A DNA stretch of 64,000 bases from Pseudomonas sp. QS1027. Lineage in GTDB: Bacteria > Pseudomonadota > Gammaproteobacteria > Pseudomonadales > Pseudomonadaceae. Location of the stretch: positions 248,001 through 312,000 of the forward strand of contig NZ_PHSU01000004.1 of assembly GCF_002814235.1 (NCBI RefSeq), in the 5' to 3' direction. The notes under the pieces are model-generated. The model ran no database searches. It saw nothing but the letters and a program-made list of their open reading frames with translations, and was not told the origin of the DNA. Below are positions 24,508-33,972 of this stretch, one piece after another. Numbering within the stretch: the first letter of the stretch is position 1; every line of letters starts with the position of its first letter. The translations under genes and the position numbers were made by a program.

Positions 24508-27500
24508 ATGAATACTAAATTTCTCAATACGGTCCTTGATGTCTGGTCAAAGGGTAAGTCTGTTAAGGATCTGGCTAGTTCGACTGGCGTATATGACGCC
24601 ATAACAAACACATATGGTGTCGTTGCGGCATTTTTTGGTAAAAGCCCGGGTGCCCAATTAGGGAACTTGATGTGGCAAGGCGGCACTGTAATTAAAGCTG
24701 AAAGTGAAGGGAAATTATCGAGCAAAGAAATACTTGGTACCACAGCAGCTGTTGTCGGTACGATAGCCGCAGTGGGACTGCTGGTTGGTGCCTCGCCTCT
24801 TGTCGCCATCGCGAGCGCCGTTATTGGTGTCGGGCTTTCAAGTGATTGGTTGGCAGCTGAGTTGAAAAAAACTGCTGATTGGTATTCCGATCCCGAGAAT
24901 TTATCTCGGGTCAAGGGTGAGCTGCTTGAGCAGTTCCCAGGTCTGGATATAGATAAAATATTGGATACCCTTGCGTTTTCTGGGGCGGATGTTGATGCGG
25001 CCATTGAGGATGCTTTCAATGGAGCCTATCACTGGTTGTCTGAAGAAATTTCATCCGTTTTCTCTTCGAGTGCTAGTGATCTAGGCGGGGGCGGAAAAAT
25101 AGATAAAAGTGTTAATGAGTCTTTTCTTGAGGCCAGTAATTTTGTATTTAGAGTTGATCCCCTGACGCTGGATTTGGATGGGGATGGTATCGAAACGGTG
25201 TCCTCAAACGCCGGTATCACCTTCGATTTTGATGGTGACGGAGTTAAAACAGGTACTGGATGGGTTAAAGGGGATGATGGTTTTTTGGTACTGGACCTTA
25301 ATGGTAATGGCAAAGTTGACAGCGGCCGTGAGTTATTTGGTGTTGATACAATTAAGCGGGACGGGACAAAAGCTAGCAACGGTTTTGATGCACTTAAAGA
25401 TTTGGATTCTAACGGGGATGGTGTATTTGATGCCCAAGATTCAAGATTTGGCGATGTACGTGTTTGGCAAGATAAAAATCAGGACGGAGTGTCTCAGGCG
25501 GACGAATTAAAAAGCCTAGCTGATTTGCACATTAAAAGTATAGGTTTGGTGTCGAATGGTTCGAGTCAAAATTCTGGTGATAATGTTGTAAGTGCTGTCG
25601 GTAGTTTTGTCTACGATGATGGTCACGCAGGCGCTGTCAACGGCAATCAAAGCTTGGCGGCGAACTTGGATCTTGCGTCCAACCCTTTTTATCGAGAATT
25701 TACAGATAAGGTAGAAATTGATGCCGAGGTTGCCCGATTACCCAATATGCGTGGATCAGGTGCGGCCCGTGATCTGCTTGAAGCTGCAAGTGGTAACTTA
25801 CCTCTAGCTCTTGTTCTTCAGCAATATTCGCAGGCAAAAACGAGAGCTGACCAACAAGCGCTACTAGGAACACTTGTCGCAGAGTGGGCGGCAACGGCTA
25901 ATTTTGATAAATTCCCGAAAAGAATAGACGCCGCTCTAGAGGGAGGGGAGCATGTCCGGTTTGAATATTCTTGGGAGACGCAAAGCAATGCAGGTGTATC
26001 TCCAACGAACGAACAACTGTCAAAAAAAGCGTTGTTAGAAAAGATTTCTATCCTGGAGATATTTAATGGGCAAGCTTTTTTAAACTTCACCCAGCAAAAA
26101 GTGCAAGGTGATGATGTTTTTATTTCTATAGGTGCAGGGGCGAGTAGTACTGTAGTTAAAGTGGGCCATTCAGGTGCTGGCAGTGGCTATGTGTTGACTG
26201 AGAAAGACCTAAGTGTTAGCGCACAGCAGGCCATTATTTTAACCAAAGCTTATGATCAGTTACTGAACTCTATTTACGAGTCGTTGCTGCTGAAAACTCG
26301 ACTCAAGCCTTATGTTGATGCTATTTCTTTAAAGGTTACCTCCGAAGGGGTGGAGTATGATTATACCCATGTCTTGGAGAAGCTTTCGGCGGCACTTGAG
26401 GTTAATCAGGTAGAGGGTATCGTTGATGCTTTTGAACTGAGATCTGCTCTGGAGCCGATTTCCAAAGATCGTAGCTTTAATACGGTGCTTTCACAGTGGT
26501 TGTCTTCTTTTGAGTCGGGTGGAGCCAAGGGGCTAGTAAGTACTTTAAGTGGTGTCAGTGGGTTTTTCACAGGGACGACTGGGCAAGACTATATCGTTGG
26601 TACTGAACGCAGTGACTTGATTTATGGCGGGGCCGGGGATGATTATCTTGTTGGCGGGGATGGAGGGGATACCTACCTGTTTTATAAGGGGGATGGATTT
26701 GACACAATTGTCAATACTGATAAAGATGAAAAAGGGGCAAGCCCAGACAGGTTAGTGTTTGGTGGGGGTATAAAAAATTCAGAAGTCAGCGCAAAGCGGA
26801 GTGAGAGTGATTTAATATTGCGAATTGCCGGTGGAACTGATGGTGCAGTGATTAAAAATTATTTTAATGAGGGCGTGTTCGATAATTATAGTAGTGCAAT
26901 TGACGAAATAGTGTTCCAGGACGGTACTCTGTGGACTATTGATACCATAAAGGAAATGGTTGTACGGCCAACCGATGGGGACGATATTTTATGGGGTTAT
27001 CGTACTGATGATACATTGTTCGGCGGTCTAGGAGACGACACGATTTATGGCTTGGATGGAAATGATACACTTGATGGTGGGGCTGGAAATGATCGAATTT
27101 TTGGCGGTAAAGGCAATGATTTAATATTGGGTGGAGGCGGCGACGATATATTGGTTGGCGATGAAGGCGATGATGTTTTAGATGGGGGGGCAGGTAGGAA
27201 CGTGCTCTCAGGCGAGGATGGTAATGACATATTGATATCTGCCGGTGATAGCGATCATTTGGCAGGCGGGGATGGAAACGATGTGTATGTTGTTGGTGAC
27301 GGTCCGGGCAATACGACGATAGATAACTTTGATGTCGGTGCGGGGCGGCTCGATACATTGCGCTTAGGGCAGGGCTTCCTGGTAAGTAATACGATTTTTT
27401 CGAGGTCGGGATATGACCTGATTATTAGTGCTTATGGTATTCAACGCTCGGTAAGCGTATCTCAGTATTTCAAAAGCGATGAGTATAAACTTGACCTTAT

Positions 27501-30237
27501 TGAGTTCTCCAGTGTGAGCGCATGGGATCAATCTGCTCTTGAAAAACGAATGACAATTGGCACTGATGGCGATGATGTTCTCTACTCCTTTCGAAACGGC
27601 GGGGTACTTGACGGCGGCGCAGGTAACGATGTCCTTTGGGCTTTTGAGGGTAACGACACGTTGCTCGGCGGTGACGGAGATGATCAGCTTTATGGCGGTG
27701 AAGGAGATGATCAGCTTTATGGCGGTTCAGGTAACGATATTCTTTATTCTGGAGCCGGCAATAATGTATTGGACGGGGGGAGCGGGAACGATATCTATGA
27801 AAGCGATAAGGCTGGATCAGATACTTACATTATGAGGTCGGGCGGCGGGCATGACCGAATTGCGAGCCTGCCAGAAAAAATAAATATTTTCCTTGATGGT
27901 GTGCGTGTTCAAGATATCAGCATTACTTTTGATTATAGGTATTTGATTGTTGGAATTCCTGGAGGCTCGACGCTTACCATTGATGGGCTTTTTTACGACA
28001 CGATTGGTGCTCGCCAGGGCATCCAGTTCAGTGATAGCTTTTCTGGTTCTCTGAAATATGATGAGTTTGCTCTTAATTCAATGGTTCTTCAAGGCGGTTC
28101 TGGAGATGATCATCTTTACGGATTCGACCGTGATGATGTCATTCGTGGCGGCTCCGGAAATGACGTATTAGACGGCAGGGCTGGGGATGATGTTTTAGTC
28201 GGCGGGCAAGGTGACGATAGTTTAGTAGGGGGTATGGGTAACGATACTTATGTTTTCAGCAAGGGGGATGGTGCCGATACGATCAATGACAGTGATGTGG
28301 TTTCTGCTGTCAATACGATCAGATTTACGGATGTTAAAAGTGATGAGTTGATTATTTATACGCAAAATAACGTTGACCTTGTCTTTCGGGTTAAGGGCAC
28401 TACAGATAAACTCGTGGTGACCGGATACTATGTGGCGGATGAGGTCCGTGGTGGTGTCATTTACAATAATAAAATTGACAGAGTCGAGTTTTCTGATGGC
28501 AAGGTGTGGGGTGCCTCAGATTTTGAGGAAATTAAAAATAATGCAGTAAACAATAGGCCCGTTGTCGTAGGGGCTGCTCCCATCTTGAGAGCATCGGTGG
28601 GTGAGTTTTTCAGCTATGTAGTTCCCGAGAATTTTGCGACGGATTCTGATAAGGGGGATAAGGTTTTTTATGACGTTACTGCTTACTTTGAACAAGACCG
28701 TCTTCCAGGGTGGTTGAAATTTGACCCGGTTACTCGGACTTTATCGGGGACCCCAACGGCTGCTGATATTGGGAAACCGCGGATGGTTCTTTGGGCCAAG
28801 GATAGTTATGAAGCAAAATCTGGTACGGTGCTGGATTTCACTGTAGGTAACCCCAACAGAGCTCCCGTTGTGCGTGCACCACAAGACGATCAGTTTTTTG
28901 TCGAAGGTCAGTCGTTTATATATTCATTGGCCTCTGTATTTTCTGACCCTGATAATGATGTTTTAAGCTATAGCGCAAAACTTTCAAATGGGGCAGTGCT
29001 GCCCGTCTGGTTGAAAATTAACTCTGCGACAGGTCAGTTTAGTGGCACTGTTCCTGTTGGCGCTGTAGCACCCTTGAATATCGTGGTTACTGCAAGTGAT
29101 CCATTTGGAGGATCTGTTAGCAGTGCTTTTAATGTCGCTATACAAGTGCCAGGAAAAACGTTAAACGGGACCAGTGGTGCGGATAAATTGGTCGGCGGTG
29201 CGGGTGACGACACTCTGAATGGTAATGCTGGAAATGATACGTTAATCGGGAATGCGGGCAACGATCTGCTAAATGGTGGGGCTGGTAATGACACAATGAC
29301 TGGCGGTACAGGCGATGATGTCTATATTGTCGACTCTGTCAGTGATGTGACGATCGAGCTACCTAACGAAGGGATTGATACCGTAGAGTCTAGTGTTACT
29401 TGGACGTTGTCCGCCAACGTTGAAAACCTTTATCTCACCGGTAAGGCGGCTATCAATGGCACAGGTAATGCTCTGGATAACACGATTGTAGGCAACAGTG
29501 CTGCGAATACTTTGACTGGTGGGGCGGGCAATGACTCTTTGGATGGGCGCGCCGGTGCAGATAGAATGGTTGGCGGTCTTGGAGATGATACTTACTATGT
29601 CGATAACGTTGGCGATGTGGTTGTAGAAAATGCTAATGAAGGGGTTGACAGTGTGGAGTCCTCGATTAGTTACACGTTAGGGAGCAATGTCGAGAATCTG
29701 ACGCTGGCGGACGGTGCTGCGATTAATGGCACCGGTAACGTCCTTGATAATATAATGATCGGAAATTCATCATCCAATATCCTCACCGGTGGCGCTGGAA
29801 ATGATCGTCTAGAGGGACGAGGCGGCGCTGATACGCTCATTGGTGGTACGGGTAATGACACATATGTAATGGCGCGTGGGTTTGGCCGAGATACGATTAT
29901 TGACACGGATGCGACAGTCGGAAATCAGGATCAGGCGCTGTTTTCTTACAACATCACGAGTGATCAGCTTTGGTTTCGTCAGCTGAGCAGCACCAATGAT
30001 CTTGAAGTCAGCGTGATGGGGACGACGGATGCATTCGTTGTAAAGGATTGGTTCTCGGGCAGTGCAAACCATGTAGAGAAGTTTGTGGCTTCTGATGGTA
30101 AGGTTCTCTTGGATTCTCAGGTTCAAAATCTTGTGAATGCGATGGCATCTTTCTCTCCGCCGACGTACTTTCAAACCACTCTCTCTGATAACGCATATGC
30201 TGGGTTGGCACCAGTATTGGCAGCCAGTTGGAAGTGA
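24508..30237 (+). CDS. Large RTX protein, type I secreted (FrpC-like repeats)
   Basis: The 1909-residue protein begins with a glycine/alanine-rich hydrophobic stretch (about residues 78-112). EF-hand-like loops follow at about 216-340 (DLDGDGIETV, DFDGDGVKTG, DLNGNGKVDSGRELFG), as in FrpC-type proteins. Residues 400-690 are unassigned. Nonapeptide calcium-binding blocks (GGxGxDxLx) occur near 690, 821-930, 1017-1100, 1194-1250, 1554-1610, 1670 and 1770, with repeat-associated domains between. Two cadherin/Ig-like domains lie at about 1348-1548. The C-terminus (LVNAMASFSPPTYF to LAPVLAASWK) fits a type I secretion signal. No enzymatic domain is recognised. It is the likely cargo of the upstream TolC/HlyB/HlyD genes. 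Base composition is much more AT-rich than the flanks. Confidence 0.92.
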   Translation: MNTKFLNTVLDVWSKGKSVKDLASSTGVYDAITNTYGVVAAFFGKSPGAQLGNLMWQGGTVIKAESEGKLSSKEILGTTAAVVGTIAAVGLLVGASPLVAIASAVIGVGLSSDWLAAELKKTADWYSDPENLSRVKGELLEQFPGLDIDKILDTLAFSGADVDAAIEDAFNGAYHWLSEEISSVFSSSASDLGGGGKIDKSVNESFLEASNFVFRVDPLTLDLDGDGIETVSSNAGITFDFDGDGVKTGTGWVKGDDGFLVLDLNGNGKVDSGRELFGVDTIKRDGTKASNGFDALKDLDSNGDGVFDAQDSRFGDVRVWQDKNQDGVSQADELKSLADLHIKSIGLVSNGSSQNSGDNVVSAVGSFVYDDGHAGAVNGNQSLAANLDLASNPFYREFTDKVEIDAEVARLPNMRGSGAARDLLEAASGNLPLALVLQQYSQAKTRADQQALLGTLVAEWAATANFDKFPKRIDAALEGGEHVRFEYSWETQSNAGVSPTNEQLSKKALLEKISILEIFNGQAFLNFTQQKVQGDDVFISIGAGASSTVVKVGHSGAGSGYVLTEKDLSVSAQQAIILTKAYDQLLNSIYESLLLKTRLKPYVDAISLKVTSEGVEYDYTHVLEKLSAALEVNQVEGIVDAFELRSALEPISKDRSFNTVLSQWLSSFESGGAKGLVSTLSGVSGFFTGTTGQDYIVGTERSDLIYGGAGDDYLVGGDGGDTYLFYKGDGFDTIVNTDKDEKGASPDRLVFGGGIKNSEVSAKRSESDLILRIAGGTDGAVIKNYFNEGVFDNYSSAIDEIVFQDGTLWTIDTIKEMVVRPTDGDDILWGYRTDDTLFGGLGDDTIYGLDGNDTLDGGAGNDRIFGGKGNDLILGGGGDDILVGDEGDDVLDGGAGRNVLSGEDGNDILISAGDSDHLAGGDGNDVYVVGDGPGNTTIDNFDVGAGRLDTLRLGQGFLVSNTIFSRSGYDLIISAYGIQRSVSVSQYFKSDEYKLDLIEFSSVSAWDQSALEKRMTIGTDGDDVLYSFRNGGVLDGGAGNDVLWAFEGNDTLLGGDGDDQLYGGEGDDQLYGGSGNDILYSGAGNNVLDGGSGNDIYESDKAGSDTYIMRSGGGHDRIASLPEKINIFLDGVRVQDISITFDYRYLIVGIPGGSTLTIDGLFYDTIGARQGIQFSDSFSGSLKYDEFALNSMVLQGGSGDDHLYGFDRDDVIRGGSGNDVLDGRAGDDVLVGGQGDDSLVGGMGNDTYVFSKGDGADTINDSDVVSAVNTIRFTDVKSDELIIYTQNNVDLVFRVKGTTDKLVVTGYYVADEVRGGVIYNNKIDRVEFSDGKVWGASDFEEIKNNAVNNRPVVVGAAPILRASVGEFFSYVVPENFATDSDKGDKVFYDVTAYFEQDRLPGWLKFDPVTRTLSGTPTAADIGKPRMVLWAKDSYEAKSGTVLDFTVGNPNRAPVVRAPQDDQFFVEGQSFIYSLASVFSDPDNDVLSYSAKLSNGAVLPVWLKINSATGQFSGTVPVGAVAPLNIVVTASDPFGGSVSSAFNVAIQVPGKTLNGTSGADKLVGGAGDDTLNGNAGNDTLIGNAGNDLLNGGAGNDTMTGGTGDDVYIVDSVSDVTIELPNEGIDTVESSVTWTLSANVENLYLTGKAAINGTGNALDNTIVGNSAANTLTGGAGNDSLDGRAGADRMVGGLGDDTYYVDNVGDVVVENANEGVDSVESSISYTLGSNVENLTLADGAAINGTGNVLDNIMIGNSSSNILTGGAGNDRLEGRGGADTLIGGTGNDTYVMARGFGRDTIIDTDATVGNQDQALFSYNITSDQLWFRQLSSTNDLEVSVMGTTDAFVVKDWFSGSANHVEKFVASDGKVLLDSQVQNLVNAMASFSPPTYFQTTLSDNAYAGLAPVLAASWK

Positions 30238-30257
30238 TGGATTGATTGCCGGTTATA

Positions 30258-30290
30258 CGCTGCGAGATTAGTTACGCTCGCAGCGGTTTT
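30258..30290 (+). terminator. Terminator after the RTX gene
   Basis: A 9-bp perfect stem (CGCTGCGAG / CTCGCAGCG, loop 10) is followed by GTTTT, 20 bp after the RTX stop. Confidence 0.7.
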
Positions 30291-30350
30291 CAACGTCCTT
30301 GCTGGCATCGGTTGAGGTCAGTAGCACAGGCTGGGCTCCCGGAAGCACAG

Positions 30351-30806
30351 CTAATCGGAGTGCTTCACCGTTATGAGGGGCGCCATCAGGAACAACGGCA
30401 GCGTCAGTATCAAAATTCGCGCCAGAAAGGTCAGCGCCGCATAGTCCGCCGCCAGCCCGTAGTTTTCCAAGTGCACATAGGCCAGCCCCAGGTAGCACTG
30501 AAACCCTGTATCCCGGTTACTGTTCAATCGGGCCTGCTCGGCTGATTGGGTGGTCCACTGGATCAAACCGGCTTTCTCGAAATCCCATTCATACGCCAGG
30601 CCGACGATCCAACGAGCGGTTTGCCCGGGCTGCTCGGCCATCAGGCTCTGGGCAAAGGCTGCCGACAACCACTCCAGCTCGCTGTTCAGCATGTCGCGCG
30701 AGTGATGCCAGCCTTCCTCCGGCCAGAAGAAGTACAACCCGATCCACTCGGTCACCACGCTGAAAAACAACGACACCAACAAAATGCCGAGGAGGGTGCC
30801 GGCCAC
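30351..30806 (-). pseudogene. Remnant of an integrating-conjugative-element membrane protein (TIGR03747, PFL_4697 family)
   Basis: The frame encodes LLVSLFFSVVTEWIGLYFFWPEEGWHHSRDML, AYEWDFEKAGLIQW, YLGLAYVHLENYGLAA and LILTLPLFLMA, all in the order of the ICE membrane protein family TIGR03747. The N-terminal ~40 residues and the C-terminal ~60 residues of the family are missing. At its 5' side it joins, at about 30,795-30,806, a fragment of a hydratase gene. No other ICE gene is in the window, so this is debris of a lost element. Confidence 0.82.
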
Positions 30807-30884
30807 GTCGTGTCAGTGAGTTACTTCAATAACGAGCTGACGTTCTCCCTTTGAGCTTCAGGACACATCAGTCATAGCGCAAGG
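30795..30884 (+). repeat. Duplicated 3' end of the hydratase gene, copy 1
   Basis: About 90 bp match 33083-33172 at close to 88% identity in the same orientation. The match covers the last 17 codons of the hydratase (GHVVSVSYFNNELTFSL, stop) and about 35 bp after the stop. The gene body is missing here. Confidence 0.85.
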
Positions 30885-30893
30885 CAAAGTCCC

Positions 30894-31589
30894 TCAAGCC
30901 AGCAGCTCAGTAATCCATCGGGCTTGCCGGGCAACCTCCTGCACCTTCTCCTCAGGAACAGCCTGCCGCGCCCGGGCGAAATTGGTCAGGGTCTTCTGCT
31001 TCTCACGCAGCACACGCTGCCACTTGGCCAGGAACACCGGGCTGCGTGCCTGCATCTGCAGCGGGCCGAAATACAGCTCCTCGGCGCTATACATCACCGG
31101 CCCGGCGCGCTCGGCGACGATGATTTCGTAGTCGAAGCGGTTTTCCCGCAGCAGTTCCTCGCAGAGGATGCTGTAGTCGTTTTCCATCAGCCATTGGCGC
31201 AGTGGTTGCTCGCCGCCGTTGGGCTGCAGGATCAGGCGCTCCTGGCCGCTCAGGTGTGCTTTTCCGCTGTCGAGGATGTCACGGATGGTCTCGCCGCCCA
31301 TGCCGCAGATACTGATCGCCGTGATCCCGTCTCCCGGCTCGATCGCCGCCAGGCCATTGGCCAGGCGCACGGTGATTTGCTGCTCCAGGTCGTTCTCGCG
31401 CACGGTGCGTTCGGCCGCGTGGAACGGCGTCAATGCCACCTCGCCAGCCACCGCCGCCGCAATGGCGCCACGGCGCATCAACGCCACCGGCAGGTAGCCG
31501 TGATCCGAGCCGATATCGGCCAGGCGCGCACCTGCGGGTACATGCGCCGCCACGCGCTCCAGGCGCATGGACAATGTCTGTTCGTTCAA
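30894..31589 (-). CDS. trmK: tRNA (adenine-22-N1)-methyltransferase TrmK
   Basis: A 231-residue class I methyltransferase of the TrmK/YqfN family. It has RLERVAAHVPAGARLADIGSDHGYLPVALM (SAM motif I, about residues 10-40), SICGMGGETIRDIL and the family hallmark ILQPNGGEQPLRQWL (about 123-137), with a C-terminal coiled coil. It methylates N1 of A22 in some tRNAs. The TTG at 31589 (family start NEQTLSMRLE) has AAGGGG upstream; the ATG at 31568 is an alternative. The gene is intact although both sides are scarred. Confidence 0.9.
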   Translation of the reverse strand: MNEQTLSMRLERVAAHVPAGARLADIGSDHGYLPVALMRRGAIAAAVAGEVALTPFHAAERTVRENDLEQQITVRLANGLAAIEPGDGITAISICGMGGETIRDILDSGKAHLSGQERLILQPNGGEQPLRQWLMENDYSILCEELLRENRFDYEIIVAERAGPVMYSAEELYFGPLQMQARSPVFLAKWQRVLREKQKTLTNFARARQAVPEEKVQEVARQARWITELLA

Positions 31590-31682
31590 CGGCAACCCCT
31601 TTTCACCACGAGCATCCTGCACCTTTGGCCGGATCGGGGCGCGACTCTATCGAGCAACGCCGTGTATTTCAAATGCTGGCGA

Positions 31683-32333
31683 CCGGGGGATCGCCGCGCC
31701 TTGGCCGAATGCGATCTGGTGTTTCTGTCACTGCCCGACGATGAGGTGGTCGACAACTTCCTGTTTGGTGCCGAAGGCATCGCGTAATGGATGCGCCCCG
31801 GCAGCACTGTCGTCGATACCAGCACTATTGGTTATGCGCAAACCCTGAGCATCGAAATGAAATTGGCCGCGCTGGGCAGTCACCTCCTGGATGCACCGGT
31901 TTCCGGAATGGCCTCCCGCGCTGCCGACGGCACACTGACCGCCATGTGTGGTGGTGGCGAGCCGGTATTCAATGAGGTCGCCCCTTACTTGAGAACAATG
32001 GCCTCAACCGTTCTCCACATGGGCGCGGCAGGTACCGGTCAACTGACGAAACTCATCAATCAATTGCTGCTCGATATCAACTGCACGGCTATTGCTGAAA
32101 TCCTGCCGATGGCCGTCAAGCTGGGTCTGAACGCAGAGAAAGTCGCGGCGGTCGTGAACAGTGGCACAGGTCATAGTTATGCCTCGGAGTTCTTTGTGCC
32201 GCATATTCTTGCTGGACGGTTCAGCAATGGCTATCCACTCAAGCATGCCTACAAGGACTTTGTCAGTGGAGCAGGACTGAGCGCGAAGATGGGTATGCCG
32301 CTACCGATGTTATCCTCCGCCATGGCGACTGCG
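31683..32333 (+). pseudogene. Broken 3-hydroxyisobutyrate / tartronate-semialdehyde dehydrogenase-like gene
   Basis: The frame shows the NAD-binding part of the GarR/MmsB family: ECDLVFLSLPDDEVVDNFLFGAEGIA, then an in-frame TAA (31785-31787), then WMRPGSTVVDTSTIGYAQ, LLDAPVSGMASRAADGTLTAMCGG, the catalytic Lys region GAAGTGQLTKLINQLLL and YPLKHAYKDFVSGA. The N-terminal Rossmann GxGxxG part is missing and the C-terminus runs off after PMLSSAMAT. Three lesions make function very unlikely. It directly precedes the hydratase gene, with which it probably formed an operon. Confidence 0.88.
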
Positions 32334-32356
32334 TGCCGAATAATAAGGAGCTCCAC

Positions 32357-33142
32357 ATGCAAACTACTCGTTTTGATCCAGTCGCTACCGCATCGGTTTT
32401 GTTGAAGGTGTGGCGCAGCGGCGAGCTGCTGAACATGCTCCCAACTGAAGTAAAACCGGAAACCCTTGAACAGGGCTATGACGCGCAGGACGAGCTTTTT
32501 AAAGCCGCCGACGGTGTTCGGGCTGGCTGGAAGCTGGGCGTGGGTAGCCCAGGCGCGATGCGCGCGGCAAAATTGTCACGGCCGCTGGTAGGGCAGTTGG
32601 AAAAAGCCCGTTTGCATGGGAGTGGCATACACCTGCAACTGCCTGCTGATGCCTCGGTGACTGTCGAATGCGAAATTGCTTTCGTTCTGGATCGAGACCT
32701 TCCTCCGCTGGCTGGCCGAACGGTGGATCCTGAAGACATTCGCTCCACCTGTGTGACCTTCGAGGTGCTGCGCTCACGCTTCACGGACCGTAAGACAGTC
32801 GGGTGGCCAAGTTATGCCGCGGATAACGTAGGTTTTGAAGCGCTGGTCGTGGGCAAGCCGATTTGCGAAGGTCTTGACCTGCAGATGATGCGTGAACTGG
32901 CCGAAACTGCCGTCGTTAATCTGGACGGCCTACCCAAGGCAAAGGGGCTGTTTGGTGACAGCGCCACAGACCCTCTGAGTTCACTGGCGGCCCTGTACCA
33001 GCATGCGGCCGAGCGGGGCGTGACACTGCGTGCGGGTGACTTGGTTTCTACTGGCGCCATGTGTGCACCCATCGACATCAAAGGTGCCGGTCACGTCCTG
33101 TCAGTGAGTTACTTCAATCAGGAGCTGACGTTCTCTCTTTGA
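32357..33142 (+). CDS. 2-keto-4-pentenoate hydratase / FAH-family protein
   Basis: A 261-residue protein of the MhpD/fumarylacetoacetate-hydrolase superfamily. It has GYDAQDELF, GWKLGVGSPGAM (about 58-69), the metal-ligand stretch VECEIAFVLDRDL (about 103-115), SYAADNVGFEALVVG and the final GDLVSTGAMCAP / GHVLSVSYF strands. Enzymes of this fold hydrate 2-oxo-pent-4-enoates or split beta-dicarbonyls with a divalent metal. ATG 32357 follows AAGGAGCT. The upstream dehydrogenase is a pseudogene, so its pathway may be lost. The last ~90 bp are repeated at 30795-30884. Confidence 0.85.
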   Translation: MQTTRFDPVATASVLLKVWRSGELLNMLPTEVKPETLEQGYDAQDELFKAADGVRAGWKLGVGSPGAMRAAKLSRPLVGQLEKARLHGSGIHLQLPADASVTVECEIAFVLDRDLPPLAGRTVDPEDIRSTCVTFEVLRSRFTDRKTVGWPSYAADNVGFEALVVGKPICEGLDLQMMRELAETAVVNLDGLPKAKGLFGDSATDPLSSLAALYQHAAERGVTLRAGDLVSTGAMCAPIDIKGAGHVLSVSYFNQELTFSL

Positions 33143-33172
33143 GCGCCAGGACGCATCAGTAATAGCGCAAGC
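33083..33172 (+). repeat. Duplicated 3' end of the hydratase gene, copy 2
   Basis: This is the copy inside the intact hydratase gene and its 3' flank. The partner is 30795-30884, 2.29 kb upstream in direct orientation. Confidence 0.85.
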
Positions 33173-33179
33173 CAATGCA

Positions 33180-33863
33180 TCAACGCTGAACCTCTTGTCC
33201 AGAACCCACGGGATCGAACCGTTCGGTTGTGTCCATCCGGATATTTCGCAGGCTCACTGTTTCCAGGTGTGAGGCGTATAGAGGTTCCGCAAAATAGCTG
33301 ATCAGGATGGAGCGACGGCGTGCGCCGATGGCGTTCAGACTGCCCGCATGCACCAGATCGACATCAAATACCAGGATATCACCCGCGGAGCCTGAAAGCT
33401 GCACGGACCGGGACTCGTCATTGAAGTTGAATGGCGGCTCTCCCGGCTCAGGGCGATGGCTGCCGGGGACGATACGTGTTGCGCCGTTCTCGGGGCCAAA
33501 ATCGTCGAAATAAGCCAGGACTCCCACCATGTCGCCGGGCCGTTGGGCCGACAAATCGCGGTGCAGCTGCTGATGACCGCCACCGGCAAGGGGCTCGCGA
33601 CCCTCCACCTGCGAGAGGAAGAACCGTTCTCCAATCAACTCACCCACCGCCGCCAGCACCGCCGGTAGACGGCACACGGCCTGAACCTTCGAATCAACGT
33701 CCAACAGCGAATGGCGACAGTCCGCGCTACGCGGCACTGGCCATTGGTCCGAGGGTTTCACACCCGCATCGAACACGGCGCGAAGCTCACCCAGCCACTC
33801 GGCCGGGATCGCTCGACGAAGCAGTACATAGCCATCTCGATGGAGTTGTTCGCGGTCAGTCAT
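33180..33863 (-). CDS. Phytanoyl-CoA dioxygenase (PhyH)-family protein
   Basis: A 227-residue Fe(II)/2-oxoglutarate oxygenase of the PhyH type. It has the iron motif HRD (QQLHRDLSAQRPGD, about residues 98-111), the distal His in VDLVHAGSLNAIG and the Arg in RRRSILISY for 2-oxoglutarate. The N-terminal LHRDGYVLLRRAIP is family-typical. It would hydroxylate a small substrate in the cytoplasm. It is the last gene of a leftward group with the SRPBCC and saccharopine-dehydrogenase-like genes, about 110 bp after the former. The substrate is unknown. Confidence 0.88.
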   Translation of the reverse strand: MTDREQLHRDGYVLLRRAIPAEWLGELRAVFDAGVKPSDQWPVPRSADCRHSLLDVDSKVQAVCRLPAVLAAVGELIGERFFLSQVEGREPLAGGGHQQLHRDLSAQRPGDMVGVLAYFDDFGPENGATRIVPGSHRPEPGEPPFNFNDESRSVQLSGSAGDILVFDVDLVHAGSLNAIGARRRSILISYFAEPLYASHLETVSLRNIRMDTTERFDPVGSGQEVQR

Positions 33864-33972
33864 CGCTTCCTCAATTCCCTAACCAGCAAGGCGTCTTGCA
33901 GAATAGCCCGGAGCCAGGCATCAGCCGCTCATACAGGTGGAAAGTCTTCGGCGGATTATCGAAATCCGACTT

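Noticed and set aside
26970..28260. Short-period repeats that could suggest a CRISPR or satellite array
   Set aside because: They are in-frame nonapeptide calcium-binding repeats of the RTX protein; the period is 27 bp without conserved repeat/spacer structure.
30246..30854. Plus-strand frames of about 100 codons over the ICE remnant
   Set aside because: The minus strand carries the recognisable ICE protein sequence; only the last 17 codons of the plus frame (the hydratase tail) are meaningful.
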